From JANNPJ01 sp965200525 (GTDB lineage Bacteria > Actinomycetota > Actinomycetes > Actinomycetales > Kineosporiaceae): a stretch of DNA of 64,000 nucleotides. The notes beneath the pieces were generated by a model. It saw only the letters and a program-made list of their open reading frames with translations. It was not told where the DNA came from and did no database searches. The DNA lies in the NCBI GenBank assembly GCA_965200525.1, contig OZ241368.1, forward strand, positions 4,402,001 through 4,466,000. Reading direction: 5' to 3'. This document shows positions 16,521 through 26,022 of this stretch, one piece after another (position 1 is the first letter of the stretch; each line of letters starts with the position of its first letter). The position numbers were made by a program, and so were the translations under genes.

Positions 16521-17723
16521 GTGAGCGAAGGCGTCGCGGCGCTCGACGAGCTCTCGGACGACGAGCCGGCGAACCGGACGACGGCGTCCCCGGTCGGGCC
16601 GCAGATCGTCGGCACCGGCCCCAGCGAGGCCAAGCAGGCCGAGGCCCGGCACCTCGAGGCGGCCCGCGCCGGCGTCGAGCCGGTGACCAGGATTCCCGGC
16701 CGCCGCCGGGCCGAGCCGCACAGCCCGGCCGGCTCTGTCGGCCCGGCCGGCTCTGTCGGCCCGGCCGGCTCTGTCGGCCCGGCCGGCTCTGTCGGCCCGG
16801 CCGGCTCGGTCAGCTCGGCCGGCTCGATCGGTGCCGTCGGCCCGGGCTGGACCTACCGGCCGCCGGCCGTGTCCGCGACCTTCACCCGCACGCCCTGGGG
16901 GCATCGCGGCTACGACGAGGCCGGCGTCGACGCGTTCGCCGATCAGGTGGCCAAGGACCTGGCCGCGGCCGAGACCGAGATCGGGGACCTGCGGGCCGAG
17001 GTCGACCGGTTGCACAAGTACATCCGCCGGCAGTGGGCCGCGGTCGCGGCGGCCGAGGCCGCGGGCGACCGGTCCGCCGGTCGCATCGCCCGGCCGGGCG
17101 ACCTGGTCTCGCCGGCGGCACAGGCCCGGGCCGTGCTGAGCCAGGCCCAGGAGATCGCCGAGCGCCGGCTGGCCGAGGCCGACGGCCGGCTGGCCGAGGC
17201 CGACCGGGTCGCGGCCGAACGGTTGCGGGCCGCCGACGAGCAGGCCCGGGCCCGCCTGGTCGAGACCGACGACGCCGTCACCCGCCAACTGGCCGACGGC
17301 GACCAGCTCGCCGCAGAGCGGCTGTCCCGGGCCGACACCATCGCCGAGCAGGTGCTGGCCGAGGCCCGCGAGCAGGCCGACCGGCGCCGGGCCGGGGCCA
17401 CCGCCGACGCGCGCCGGTTGTTGCTGGCGGCCCGCTCGCGGTACGAGGACATCGTGGTGCGGGCTCACCAGCGGGCCGACCGGGCCGCCGAGATGGCCGT
17501 GGACGAGCTCGAGAACCCCGACGCGGCAACAAATTCCGATGAAAGCCGAGCTCGGGCCGAGCTCGAGGTGAAGGCGGCCTACCTGCGCACCTTCGCCAAG
17601 GTGAGTCGGGCCGCGCTGCAGGCCGCGCTCGACGTCACGGCTCGCGAGTTCGAGCGGCTCCTCGGCGCCTCCGCCTCGGTCGAGACCGACGCCGAGGCGG
17701 AGGCCGCGGCCGTCCCGTCGTAG
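16521..17723 (+). CDS. DivIVA-like coiled-coil protein
   Basis: A 400-residue protein. Residues 1-105 are disordered, including a GPAGSV repeat. A DivIVA-type N-terminal motif follows (RTPWGHRGYDEAGVDAFADQVAKDLAAAE), matching the family pattern of aromatic and GYD residues before a coiled coil. The rest is almost all Ala/Glu/Arg-rich coiled coil, including duplicated AERRLAEADGRLAEADRV and EADR/AAER heptads, up to a final helix AFERLLGA-like segment. DivIVA proteins mark curved membrane and poles and recruit cell-wall synthesis. It is not the canonical Wag31, which sits with the ftsZ cluster, so a paralogue organising envelope proteins is likely. GTG at 16521 has ggagg seven bases upstream. 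Confidence 0.78.
   Translation: MSEGVAALDELSDDEPANRTTASPVGPQIVGTGPSEAKQAEARHLEAARAGVEPVTRIPGRRRAEPHSPAGSVGPAGSVGPAGSVGPAGSVGPAGSVSSAGSIGAVGPGWTYRPPAVSATFTRTPWGHRGYDEAGVDAFADQVAKDLAAAETEIGDLRAEVDRLHKYIRRQWAAVAAAEAAGDRSAGRIARPGDLVSPAAQARAVLSQAQEIAERRLAEADGRLAEADRVAAERLRAADEQARARLVETDDAVTRQLADGDQLAAERLSRADTIAEQVLAEAREQADRRRAGATADARRLLLAARSRYEDIVVRAHQRADRAAEMAVDELENPDAATNSDESRARAELEVKAAYLRTFAKVSRAALQAALDVTAREFERLLGASASVETDAEAEAAAVPS
16722..16830. repeat. 18-bp tandem repeat encoding GPAGSV
   Basis: The unit ggcccggccggctctgtc repeats five times with identical DNA, followed by two diverged copies (gctcggtcagctcggcc and ggctcgatc). It encodes the GPAGSV repeat in the disordered N-terminal region of the DivIVA-like protein. 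Units have no spacers, so it is not a CRISPR array. Confidence 0.9.
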
Positions 17724-17738
17724 CGGACCGGCCGGCGG

Positions 17739-19031
17739 TCAGAGCAGGCCGGCGGCCTTCAGGCTGAGGTAGCGGTCGGCCAGTTGCGGGGGCAGGTCGC
17801 GGGGGGCGGCGTCGACGACGTCCACCCCGATCCGGCGCAGTTCGGCCGTGATCGCGGCCCGGTCCAGCCCGGCCCGCTCGGCCGCGGCGGCACCGTAGAC
17901 GGCGTAGGCGTCACCGCGGCCGGCGGCCATCCGGGCCACTTGGGGGTCGGCGACCGAGGCCACCAGCACCCGGTGCCGGGCCGACAGCCGCTGGACCACC
18001 GGCAGCAGGCCCTCCTCGACCGAGGCCGCCTCGAGCGGGGTCAGCAGGATCACCAGGGCCCGCTGGGAGAGCCGGTTCAGCACGGTCGACACGATCGCGG
18101 CCCAGTCGGCCTCGACCAGGTCGGCCTCCAGCGGGGCCATCGCCGTCACCAGGCGGGGCAGCAGGTCGGCCCGGGAGGCGCCTTCGACCCGGGCCCGCAC
18201 CCGGCGGTCCATCGCCAGCAGCTCGACCCGGTCGCCGGCCCGGGAGGCCAGGGCGGCCAGCAGCAGCGCGGCGTCCATGGCCGCGTCCAGCCGGGGCTCG
18301 TCGTCGACCCGGGCGGCCGAGGTGCGCGAGGTGTCCAGCACCAGCAGCACCCGCCGGTCGCGCTCCGGCCGCCAGGTGCGGACCACCACCTGCTGACGCC
18401 GGGCCGAGGCCCGCCAGTCGATCGACCGGACGTCGTCGCCGTCCACGTAGTCGCGCAGCGAGTCGAACTCCGTTCCCTGGCCGCGGATTCGCAGCGCGGT
18501 GCGGCCGTCGAGCTCGCGCAGCCGGGCCAGCTTGCCGGGCAGGTGTTTGCGTGAGCCGAACGGCGGCAGCACCCGGACCGAGCCCGGTACGGGCAGCGAG
18601 CGCTGCCGGGCGGCCAGGCCGAGCGGGCCGTAGCTGCGCACGGTGACGTGCTGGGCCCGGCGGTCGCCGCGCCGGGTCGGGCGCAGCTCGCTGACCAGCC
18701 GGCGACGCTGACCCGAAGGCAGGTCCAGGGACTGCCGGGACGGCGTGGCCCCGGCCGACGGCTGCCAGCCGTCACGGACCAGCCCCCGCACCCGGCGCGG
18801 CCCGGCGTTGGAGAGCACCAGGCCGGCCGGGGCGAGTTCACCCAGCCGGACCGCGGGCACCGGTTCGCGCTCGATCAGCAGGGCCCGCGGCGAACCGGCC
18901 CCGGCCAGGTCGACCAGGACGGCGATCAGCACGACCGCGAACCAGCCCAGCAGCGCCGGCCAGCCCGGGAACAGGGCCACCGGGACCAGGCCGGCCAGCA
19001 TCAGCAGGGCGGCCCGACCGGACAGGCTCAC
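17739..19031 (-). CDS. DUF58 domain protein, partner of MoxR ATPase
   Basis: A 430-residue protein. Two membrane helices at the N-terminus (about residues 8-45) are followed by a beta-rich region and the DUF58 core: RGQGTEFDSLRDYVDGDDVRSIDWRASAR, then a von Willebrand A-like fold with the metal-site start RRVLLVLDTSRTS. DUF58 proteins are encoded beside MoxR AAA+ ATPases and probably act with them in maturation of envelope or metalloprotein complexes. GTG at 19031 is the start; the MoxR stop lies 37 bases upstream. This is the last gene of a five-gene leftward operon. Confidence 0.88.
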   Translation of the reverse strand: MSLSGRAALLMLAGLVPVALFPGWPALLGWFAVVLIAVLVDLAGAGSPRALLIEREPVPAVRLGELAPAGLVLSNAGPRRVRGLVRDGWQPSAGATPSRQSLDLPSGQRRRLVSELRPTRRGDRRAQHVTVRSYGPLGLAARQRSLPVPGSVRVLPPFGSRKHLPGKLARLRELDGRTALRIRGQGTEFDSLRDYVDGDDVRSIDWRASARRQQVVVRTWRPERDRRVLLVLDTSRTSAARVDDEPRLDAAMDAALLLAALASRAGDRVELLAMDRRVRARVEGASRADLLPRLVTAMAPLEADLVEADWAAIVSTVLNRLSQRALVILLTPLEAASVEEGLLPVVQRLSARHRVLVASVADPQVARMAAGRGDAYAVYGAAAAERAGLDRAAITAELRRIGVDVVDAAPRDLPPQLADRYLSLKAAGLL

Positions 19032-19068
19032 CGCGACCCCGGCCCGGGCCGGCCCCGGAGGGCGAACC

Positions 19069-20162
<1,094 letters not shown>

Positions 20163-20166
<4 letters not shown>

Positions 20167-21371
20167 AGCAGCGAGCCTCTCGGGTCGGTCGTGCGGGTCA
20201 GATCGTGCTCCAGCGTGTCGAGGTCGTCGGCCAGGCCGATCAGGGCGGCGTCGGTCGGTGGGGCCGGGCCGAGCAGCAGGGCCCGCAGCCGGGCCCGGTC
20301 CTGCCCGGTGGCCGCCGCGACCAGCTCGACCAGCTGGGCCGGCGTGGTCGTCTCGGGCGCCGCCAGCCGGCCGGCCAGCCGGCGCAGGGTGGTGGTCCGC
20401 AGCGTGGCCGCGGCCCGGCCCCGGGCCGCGCCCTGCCGGTACAGCCGGGCCCGGCCCTCCTGGGTCTCGGCCGCGCGGACGACGACCGGCAGCGGCTCCG
20501 GCACCAGCCGGCCCAGTCGCCGTCCCCGCCAGAGCATCACCACCAGGACGACGAGAACCAGTTGGAGGATCACCCAGCGGACCCAGTCCGGCAGCAGGTC
20601 GGTCAGGCTGCGGGCGGGCTCGCCACCGGGTTCCAGCGGGTCCGGGGTGTACCAGATCAACCGGGCCTGGCGGCCGAGGCCGGCCAGGGCCAGGGCGGCG
20701 TTGCCGTCCTGGGCCAGGTACTGATTGGTCAGCACGTCGGACTGGCCGATCACCGTGACCCACCGGCCGGACTGGGTCTGCAGCACGTACGAGGCCTGCC
20801 GGGGCTGATCGGGGTCGCGGTAGCAGAGCGACGCCCCGGTCACCCCGATCGCCGGCTGCTCGTCCAGCCCGTATAGAAAGCCGCCGGCCCGGGTCGAGCC
20901 GGCCCGCTCGGCCGACGGCAGGTCGCAGCCCGGCTCGCGGACCGCGGCCTCGACGTGCCCGACCAGATGCACGTCCGGAGCCAGCACGGCCAGCGTCTTC
21001 TCGTTCGGTTCGACCAGCACCAGATCGGCCAGGTCGTCGCCGGCCAGCCGGCTGAGCTGGGCCGGCCCGAGCAGCTCCGGGGTGGTCACGACCACGGTCG
21101 TGCCGGCGTCGGTGGCCGCCACCACCTGGCGTGACTCCCGGTACCGCCGGACGTCGACGCCCTGCTCGCGCAGCACCTGGACCACGGCCCGGCTGCCGTC
21201 CGGGGCGGCGTTGGTCGGGCTGAGCCGCATCGAGTCGCCCCGGGGGATCGAGACGGCCGCGATCAGGGCGGCCAGGACGACGATGCCCGCGACCGCGGCG
21301 ATCCAGCGCCCGGTGCGGGGCTTGACGACGCCGTCCCCGACCGGGGAGTTGTTGACCGACGGGCTGCTCAT
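20163..21371 (-). CDS. DUF4350 domain membrane protein
   Basis: A 402-residue protein with an N-terminal membrane helix (WIAAVAGIVVLAALIAAVSI), an extracytoplasmic DUF4350 domain of about 220 residues (GSRAVVQVLREQGVDVRRYR, then GTTVVVTTPELL), a second helix (WVILQLVLVVLVVMLW) and a cytoplasmic Arg-rich tail. The fold resembles glutamine-amidotransferase-like domains used for binding rather than catalysis. Both ends overlap its neighbours by four bases (ATGA upstream, GTGA downstream), so it is translationally coupled between DUF4129 and MoxR. This arrangement is the conserved actinobacterial MoxR operon. Confidence 0.87.
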
Positions 21372-21991
21372 GCGACCGCGACCGGCCGGGCGGCCTGCAG
21401 CCGGGCGTCCAGCGCCCGCAACGCGGCGTCGGCATCCGACCCGACCGGGAGCCGGCCGTAGGAGACGTCGTCGAACGAGCGGGCCGCGGCCAGCAGGCCG
21501 CGGGCCTCGGCGGGCACGGCCCGGCCACCGTCGCGGGCCACTTCGAGCGCGGTCCGGCCCGGCTGCGGGCTGAGCAGGGCCCGCTCCTCGAGATCACGGG
21601 CGATCGCCCGGAACCGCTCGACCACGGCCTGGTCCCACTCGCCGGCGGCGGCGTGCCGGTCGGCGGCCGCTCGATGGTCGAGCGCGCTGGTGAGCCGGAC
21701 CGGCAGCACCGCCGCCCCGGCCCGCCGGGCGCTCGGGCGCAGGCCACCGGCCCGGTGCACCACGTAGACGATCACGGCCACCAGCACGAGGCTGACGATC
21801 ACCAGCCCGACCGCACTGGGGGCGCCCCCGCCGTGGATCGAGGTGAGCTGGTCCCAGACCCACTGCACGGCCCGGGTGAGCAGGCCCGGCTTGGCCGCCT
21901 GGTACTCGGGCCGGGCCAGTTCGTGCTGGGCCCAGGACCGGGCCAGGTCGCGGTCCGGCGACACCGGAACGGCAGCCGCCCAGGCCGTCAC
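21368..21991 (-). CDS. DUF4129 domain membrane protein
   Basis: A 207-residue protein with an exported N-terminal part, one membrane helix (AVGLVIVSLVLVAVIVYVVH) and a cytoplasmic C-terminal domain typical of DUF4129 (AAAGEWDQAVVERFRAIARDLEERALLSP, then GRTALEVAR). Many DUF4129 domains are found fused to transglutaminase-like proteins in MoxR operons; here it stands alone. GTG at 21991 overlaps the stop of the upstream gene by four bases and its own stop overlaps DUF4350. Confidence 0.87.
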   Translation of the reverse strand: MTAWAAAVPVSPDRDLARSWAQHELARPEYQAAKPGLLTRAVQWVWDQLTSIHGGGAPSAVGLVIVSLVLVAVIVYVVHRAGGLRPSARRAGAAVLPVRLTSALDHRAAADRHAAAGEWDQAVVERFRAIARDLEERALLSPQPGRTALEVARDGGRAVPAEARGLLAAARSFDDVSYGRLPVGSDADAALRALDARLQAARPVAVA

Positions 21992-23343
21992 CGGCGGATC
22001 AGGTCGACGTCGAGGCCCTCACGGCGCATCCGCAGGTCGAGGTAGAGCAGGGCGGCCACGCCGGCGGTGAACGGATAGAGCACCGCGCCGGCCAGGATCG
22101 TGCCGATGTCGCCGATCAGCAGCTGGATCAGGGCCGAGCCGAAACTGGCGTCGGTGGGGCCGCCGAACAGCCCGCTGCCCCCGCTGACCAGGGCACCGAT
22201 GATGCTGAAGGGGACGGTGAACACCTGCCGCATGATGCCGGTGATGATGGCGGTCAGCAGGCCGATCCCGACGACGCGCCAGAAATTGCCGCGCACCAGC
22301 CGGTAGGAACGGCTCAGGGCCGCGAACACGCCGAGGTTCTCCAGCAGCAGGGCCGGCGCGGCCACGGCCCAGAAGCCGAGGTAGAGGGCCAGGCTGCCGA
22401 TCACCGCGATCGCGACCCCGATCAGCAGCAGGATCACCCCGACCACGGTCGCGGCCGTCCCGCTCGCGAAGATCAGCACCAGCGCCCCGGGCAGCACCGC
22501 GACCAGGGCCAGCAGGGTCAGCGCCAGCGGTACCAGCAGGGCCAGCCCGGCGACCGCGAACGCCCGCGGCCGGACCCGGGCCCAGAGCTGCCCCGGGCGC
22601 AGTGACACCCCCCGCACCGCGCCGTCCACGGCCACGATCAGCAGGGCAGAGACGATGGTGGTGGCCAGGACGAACTGCAGCACCGAGACCACCACAGTCA
22701 GGCCACCGGCAGCGATCAGGCCGGCCACGTCGGAGGCCTCGACGTCCTGAGCTCGCTCGGGGTCGGCCAGCGGGCTGTTCAGGTAGGTGCTCAGCAGCAG
22801 GGCCTGCGGGGTGGTCGAGAGCAGGGCCAGGACGGCGATCACGACCGCCGAGAAGCCGGCCATCGTTCGCGGGTTGCTGCGAATGGCCCGGAACGCGCCG
22901 TCCAGGATCTCACCGACTGCCAGCGGGCGCAGCGGGATGATGCCCGGCCGGCCCGGCGCCGTCGGGCCGCCCGACCAGCCCGGACCGTATCCGTACGGAC
23001 CGGATGCGTACGGACCGGGACCGGGACCGGACGGCGGGCCGGGTGGCGGGCCGGGTGGCGGGCCGCCGCCCCAGCCGGGGCCGTAGGCGTTCGGGTTCGG
23101 CGGCGGGCCCCAGGCCGGGGCTCCGGGCACCGGCGGTGCCCCCCACTGGTAGGCCGGCGGTGCGCCCCAGGGCTGCGCCCCGGGCGGCGGGGCCGGTGCG
23201 GCCGGCGGTGTCGTCGTCTCCGGCGGGGCCGCTGGTGGCGAGGCCGGTGGCGGCACCCCCCAGCCCGGGGGCTGGGAACCGGGCCGCACGTCCGGCGGCT
23301 GCTGATCGTCCGGGGCGGCCCAGCCGGCTGACGGGTCGGCCAT
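21988..23343 (-). CDS. Proline-rich polytopic membrane protein heading the MoxR operon
   Basis: A 451-residue protein. The first 130 residues are Pro/Gly/Tyr-rich and probably cytoplasmic and disordered. About six long membrane helices follow, beginning after IIPLRPLAVGEILDGAFRAIRSNPRTM, a signature of proteins annotated as glycerophosphoryl diester phosphodiesterase membrane-domain or DUF7544-like. No catalytic phosphodiesterase domain is present, so it is unlikely to be an enzyme of that type. ATG at 23343 with ggaggg upstream is the start. It opens the leftward operon and is divergent from mtrA, with a 164-base intergenic region. Confidence 0.82.
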   Translation of the reverse strand: MADPSAGWAAPDDQQPPDVRPGSQPPGWGVPPPASPPAAPPETTTPPAAPAPPPGAQPWGAPPAYQWGAPPVPGAPAWGPPPNPNAYGPGWGGGPPPGPPPGPPSGPGPGPYASGPYGYGPGWSGGPTAPGRPGIIPLRPLAVGEILDGAFRAIRSNPRTMAGFSAVVIAVLALLSTTPQALLLSTYLNSPLADPERAQDVEASDVAGLIAAGGLTVVVSVLQFVLATTIVSALLIVAVDGAVRGVSLRPGQLWARVRPRAFAVAGLALLVPLALTLLALVAVLPGALVLIFASGTAATVVGVILLLIGVAIAVIGSLALYLGFWAVAAPALLLENLGVFAALSRSYRLVRGNFWRVVGIGLLTAIITGIMRQVFTVPFSIIGALVSGGSGLFGGPTDASFGSALIQLLIGDIGTILAGAVLYPFTAGVAALLYLDLRMRREGLDVDLIRR

Positions 23344-23507
23344 CGGACCCCCTCCAGGTGGCGATCGGCGTCCTCGGGGACGCCGTCGCGGACAGATGTT
23401 GCTGACGCTTGCACGAACGATTTCGAGGGCACCAACGAGCACCCCTTCGGATGAGTTCATCCTGGCACGTCCGGTGCGAATCGATGTTTGGGCACCTGTT
23501 TGACAAC

Positions 23508-24194
23508 ATGGCCTCCATGAGGGGTCGAGTACTTGTCGTCGATGACGACAACGCGCTGTCCGAGATGCTCGGCATCGTCCTTCGGGGCGAGGGTTACGAG
23601 CCGATGTTCTGTGCCGACGGATCGGGAGCGCTGGAGGCTTTTCGGGCGACTCGTCCGGATCTGGTGCTGCTCGACCTGATGCTTCCGGGCAAGGACGGCA
23701 TCGAGGTCTGCCGGCTGATCCGGGCCGAGTCCGGCGTCCCGATCGTGATGCTCACGGCCAAGAGCGACACGGTTGACGTCGTCCTCGGGCTCGAGTCCGG
23801 GGCCGACGACTACATGGTCAAGCCGTTCAAGCCCAAGGAACTGGTGGCCCGGGTCCGGGCCCGGCTGCGCCGGACCGACGAGCCGGCGCCCGAGACGCTG
23901 GACATCGGCGACGTCTCGATCGACGTGGCCGGGCACGTGGTCCGCCGGGCCGACGAGGTCATCTCCCTGACCCCGCTCGAGTTCGACCTGCTGGTGGCCC
24001 TGGCCCGCAAGCCGTGGCAGGTGTTCACCCGCGAGGTGCTGCTGGAGCAAGTCTGGGGCTACCGGCACGCCGCCGACACCCGGCTGGTGAACGTCCACGT
24101 CCAGCGCCTGCGGTCGAAGATCGAGAAGGACCCGGAGCGGCCCGAGATCGTGGTCACGGTGCGCGGCGTCGGTTACAAGGCCGGGCCGGCCTGA
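23508..24194 (+). CDS. mtrA: Two-component response regulator MtrA
   Basis: A 228-residue OmpR/PhoB-type regulator, the same length as M. tuberculosis MtrA. The receiver domain has the acidic pair VVDDD, phospho-acceptor Asp56 in LVLLDLMLPG, the Thr and Lys of VMLTAKSD and VKPFKPKELVARV. The DNA-binding domain has the very conserved SLTPLEFDLLVALARKPWQVFTREVLLEQVWGYRH and NVHVQRLRSKIEKDP. MtrA controls cell division, DNA replication and wall hydrolase genes. ATG at 23508 (MASMRGR) places the phospho-acceptor at Asp56 as in the mycobacterial protein; ATG at 23517 is the alternative. It starts the mtrA-mtrB-lpqB operon. Confidence 0.97.
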   Translation: MASMRGRVLVVDDDNALSEMLGIVLRGEGYEPMFCADGSGALEAFRATRPDLVLLDLMLPGKDGIEVCRLIRAESGVPIVMLTAKSDTVDVVLGLESGADDYMVKPFKPKELVARVRARLRRTDEPAPETLDIGDVSIDVAGHVVRRADEVISLTPLEFDLLVALARKPWQVFTREVLLEQVWGYRHAADTRLVNVHVQRLRSKIEKDPERPEIVVTVRGVGYKAGPA

Positions 24195-24207
24195 CCATGA
24201 GCCCCCG

Positions 24208-26022
24208 GTGACCAGGGCCAAGAAGCCGCGCCGGCCGCTGCGCAGCCGGATCCGGCCGGTCCGGACGGCGCCCCGGCGGGCCCGGCGGCTGGCGACGTCC
24301 CGGGTCAAGGGGATCATCCGGTACATCCGCCGGCGGTGGAGCCGGTCGATGCGGCTGCGGGTGATCGCCACCACCATGCTGCTCGGCCTGCTGGTGGTGG
24401 CCGTGGTCGGCTTCTTCCTGCTGCTGCGGATCCGCGACGGGCTGATCGACTCCCGGCAGCAGAGCGCGATGCGCGAGGCCGCCCAGCTCACCGACGAGGC
24501 CAACAAGTACCTGGACGCCTCGGAGTACAACGACGACACCGAGGAGAGCTTCATCCGCCAGCTGATGTCCAAGCTGGAGGGCCCGGAGAAGCGCGACATC
24601 GTGCTGCAGCGGGCCACCCGCTCGACCGTGGTCAGCGAACTGCAGGACCGCTCCTCGCTCGGCGTGCTGGCCTCCGACATCCCGGTCTCGTTGCGGGCCG
24701 CGGTGAACAGTCACTCCCGCCAGCAGGCCCAGATCACCACCCTGACCGGTGACGGCACGGCCGAGGGCACGCCGGCCCTGGCCGTCGGCTCGATCATCGA
24801 GATCCCGCGCTCGGGCCCCTACGAGCTGTACGTGCTGTTCCCGCTCAGCCGCGAACAGCAGATCCTGGACCTGGTCCAGCGCACGTTCTACGCCGGTGGC
24901 GTGGCCCTGGTGCTGCTGGTCGGCGGGGTCGCGTTCGTCGTCACCCGGCAGGTCGTGACCCCGCTGCGACTGGCCGCCCGGACCGCCGAGGAGCTGGCCT
25001 CGGGCCGGCTGGACCGGCGGATGCAGGTGCGCGGTCAGGACGACATCGCCCGGCTCGGGCGGGCCTTCAACGGCATGGCGGCCAGCCTGGAACGGCAGAT
25101 CCACCAGCTGGAGGAGCTCTCCCGGGTGCAGCGCCGGTTCGTCTCCGACGTCTCGCACGAGCTGCGGACCCCGCTGACCACCATCCGGATGGCCAGCGAG
25201 CTGATCCACGAGGGCCGCGACGAGTTCAACCCGGTGCTCAAGCGCAGCGCCGAGCTGCTGCAGACCCAGCTCGACCGGTTCGAGTCACTGCTGACCGACC
25301 TGCTGGAGATCAGCCGGTTCGACGCCGGCGCGGCCGTGCTCGACATCGAGGCGGCCGACGTCCGGGAGCCGGTGATCCGGGTGATCGAGGCCCTGGAGCC
25401 GCTGGCCGAGCGGCGCGGCAGCGTGATCGTGATGCACCTGCCGCCGCAGCCCTGCCTGGCCCAGATCGACTCCCGGCGGGTCGAGCGGATCATCCGCAAC
25501 CTGGTCGGCAACGCCATCGAGCACGGCGAGGGCCGCCCGATCGAGGTCCAGATGGCCGGCTCGAGCGAGGCGGTGGCGATCGTGGTCCGCGACCACGGCG
25601 TCGGCATCGACTCGGACGAGCTGAGCATGGTGTTCAACCGGTTCTGGCGGGCCGACCCGGCCCGGGCCCGCACCACCGGCGGCACCGGGCTCGGGCTGGC
25701 CATCGCCCAGGAGGACGCCCACCTGCACGGCGGCTGGTTGCAGGCCTGGGGCGAGCCCGGGGTCGGCGCGGTGTTCCGGCTGACCCTGCCCCGCCAGGTG
25801 GGCGCGGTGCTGGTCGGATCCCCGCTGCCGCTGGTTCCCCACCTCGGCGACGACCAGGGCGACGTCCGGCTCGGCGACCGCTCCGGCCCCGAGCCCGAGG
25901 ACGACGAGTTCGCCCGGCACCAGGACGACGTCGCGAACCTGCCGGTGATCTCCGTGGTGCCGGCCGGGATGCCGCCGGCCCCACCGGGCGACCCGGACCG
26001 GCCGGCCCGGCCGGTGCGATGA
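24208..26022 (+). CDS. mtrB: Sensor histidine kinase MtrB
   Basis: A 604-residue membrane kinase, partner of MtrA. A basic cytoplasmic N-terminus precedes helix 1 (VIATTMLLGLLVVAVVGFFLL, about residues 51-72). An extracytoplasmic sensor loop of about 155 residues follows, then helix 2, a HAMP domain, the phospho-acceptor His317 in FVSDVSHELRTPLTT, and the ATPase domain with N-box NLVGNAIEHGEG, DHGVGID, and GGTGLGLAIAQEDAHLHGG. The C-terminal 80 residues are acidic and disordered. GTG at 24208 lies 13 bases after the mtrA stop. Its stop overlaps lpqB by four bases (ATGA). Confidence 0.96.
   Translation: MTRAKKPRRPLRSRIRPVRTAPRRARRLATSRVKGIIRYIRRRWSRSMRLRVIATTMLLGLLVVAVVGFFLLLRIRDGLIDSRQQSAMREAAQLTDEANKYLDASEYNDDTEESFIRQLMSKLEGPEKRDIVLQRATRSTVVSELQDRSSLGVLASDIPVSLRAAVNSHSRQQAQITTLTGDGTAEGTPALAVGSIIEIPRSGPYELYVLFPLSREQQILDLVQRTFYAGGVALVLLVGGVAFVVTRQVVTPLRLAARTAEELASGRLDRRMQVRGQDDIARLGRAFNGMAASLERQIHQLEELSRVQRRFVSDVSHELRTPLTTIRMASELIHEGRDEFNPVLKRSAELLQTQLDRFESLLTDLLEISRFDAGAAVLDIEAADVREPVIRVIEALEPLAERRGSVIVMHLPPQPCLAQIDSRRVERIIRNLVGNAIEHGEGRPIEVQMAGSSEAVAIVVRDHGVGIDSDELSMVFNRFWRADPARARTTGGTGLGLAIAQEDAHLHGGWLQAWGEPGVGAVFRLTLPRQVGAVLVGSPLPLVPHLGDDQGDVRLGDRSGPEPEDDEFARHQDDVANLPVISVVPAGMPPAPPGDPDRPARPVR

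Noticed and set aside
16722..16830. CRISPR-like short repeats
   Set aside because: Units are directly adjacent without spacers, in frame in a coding gene, and encode GPAGSV.
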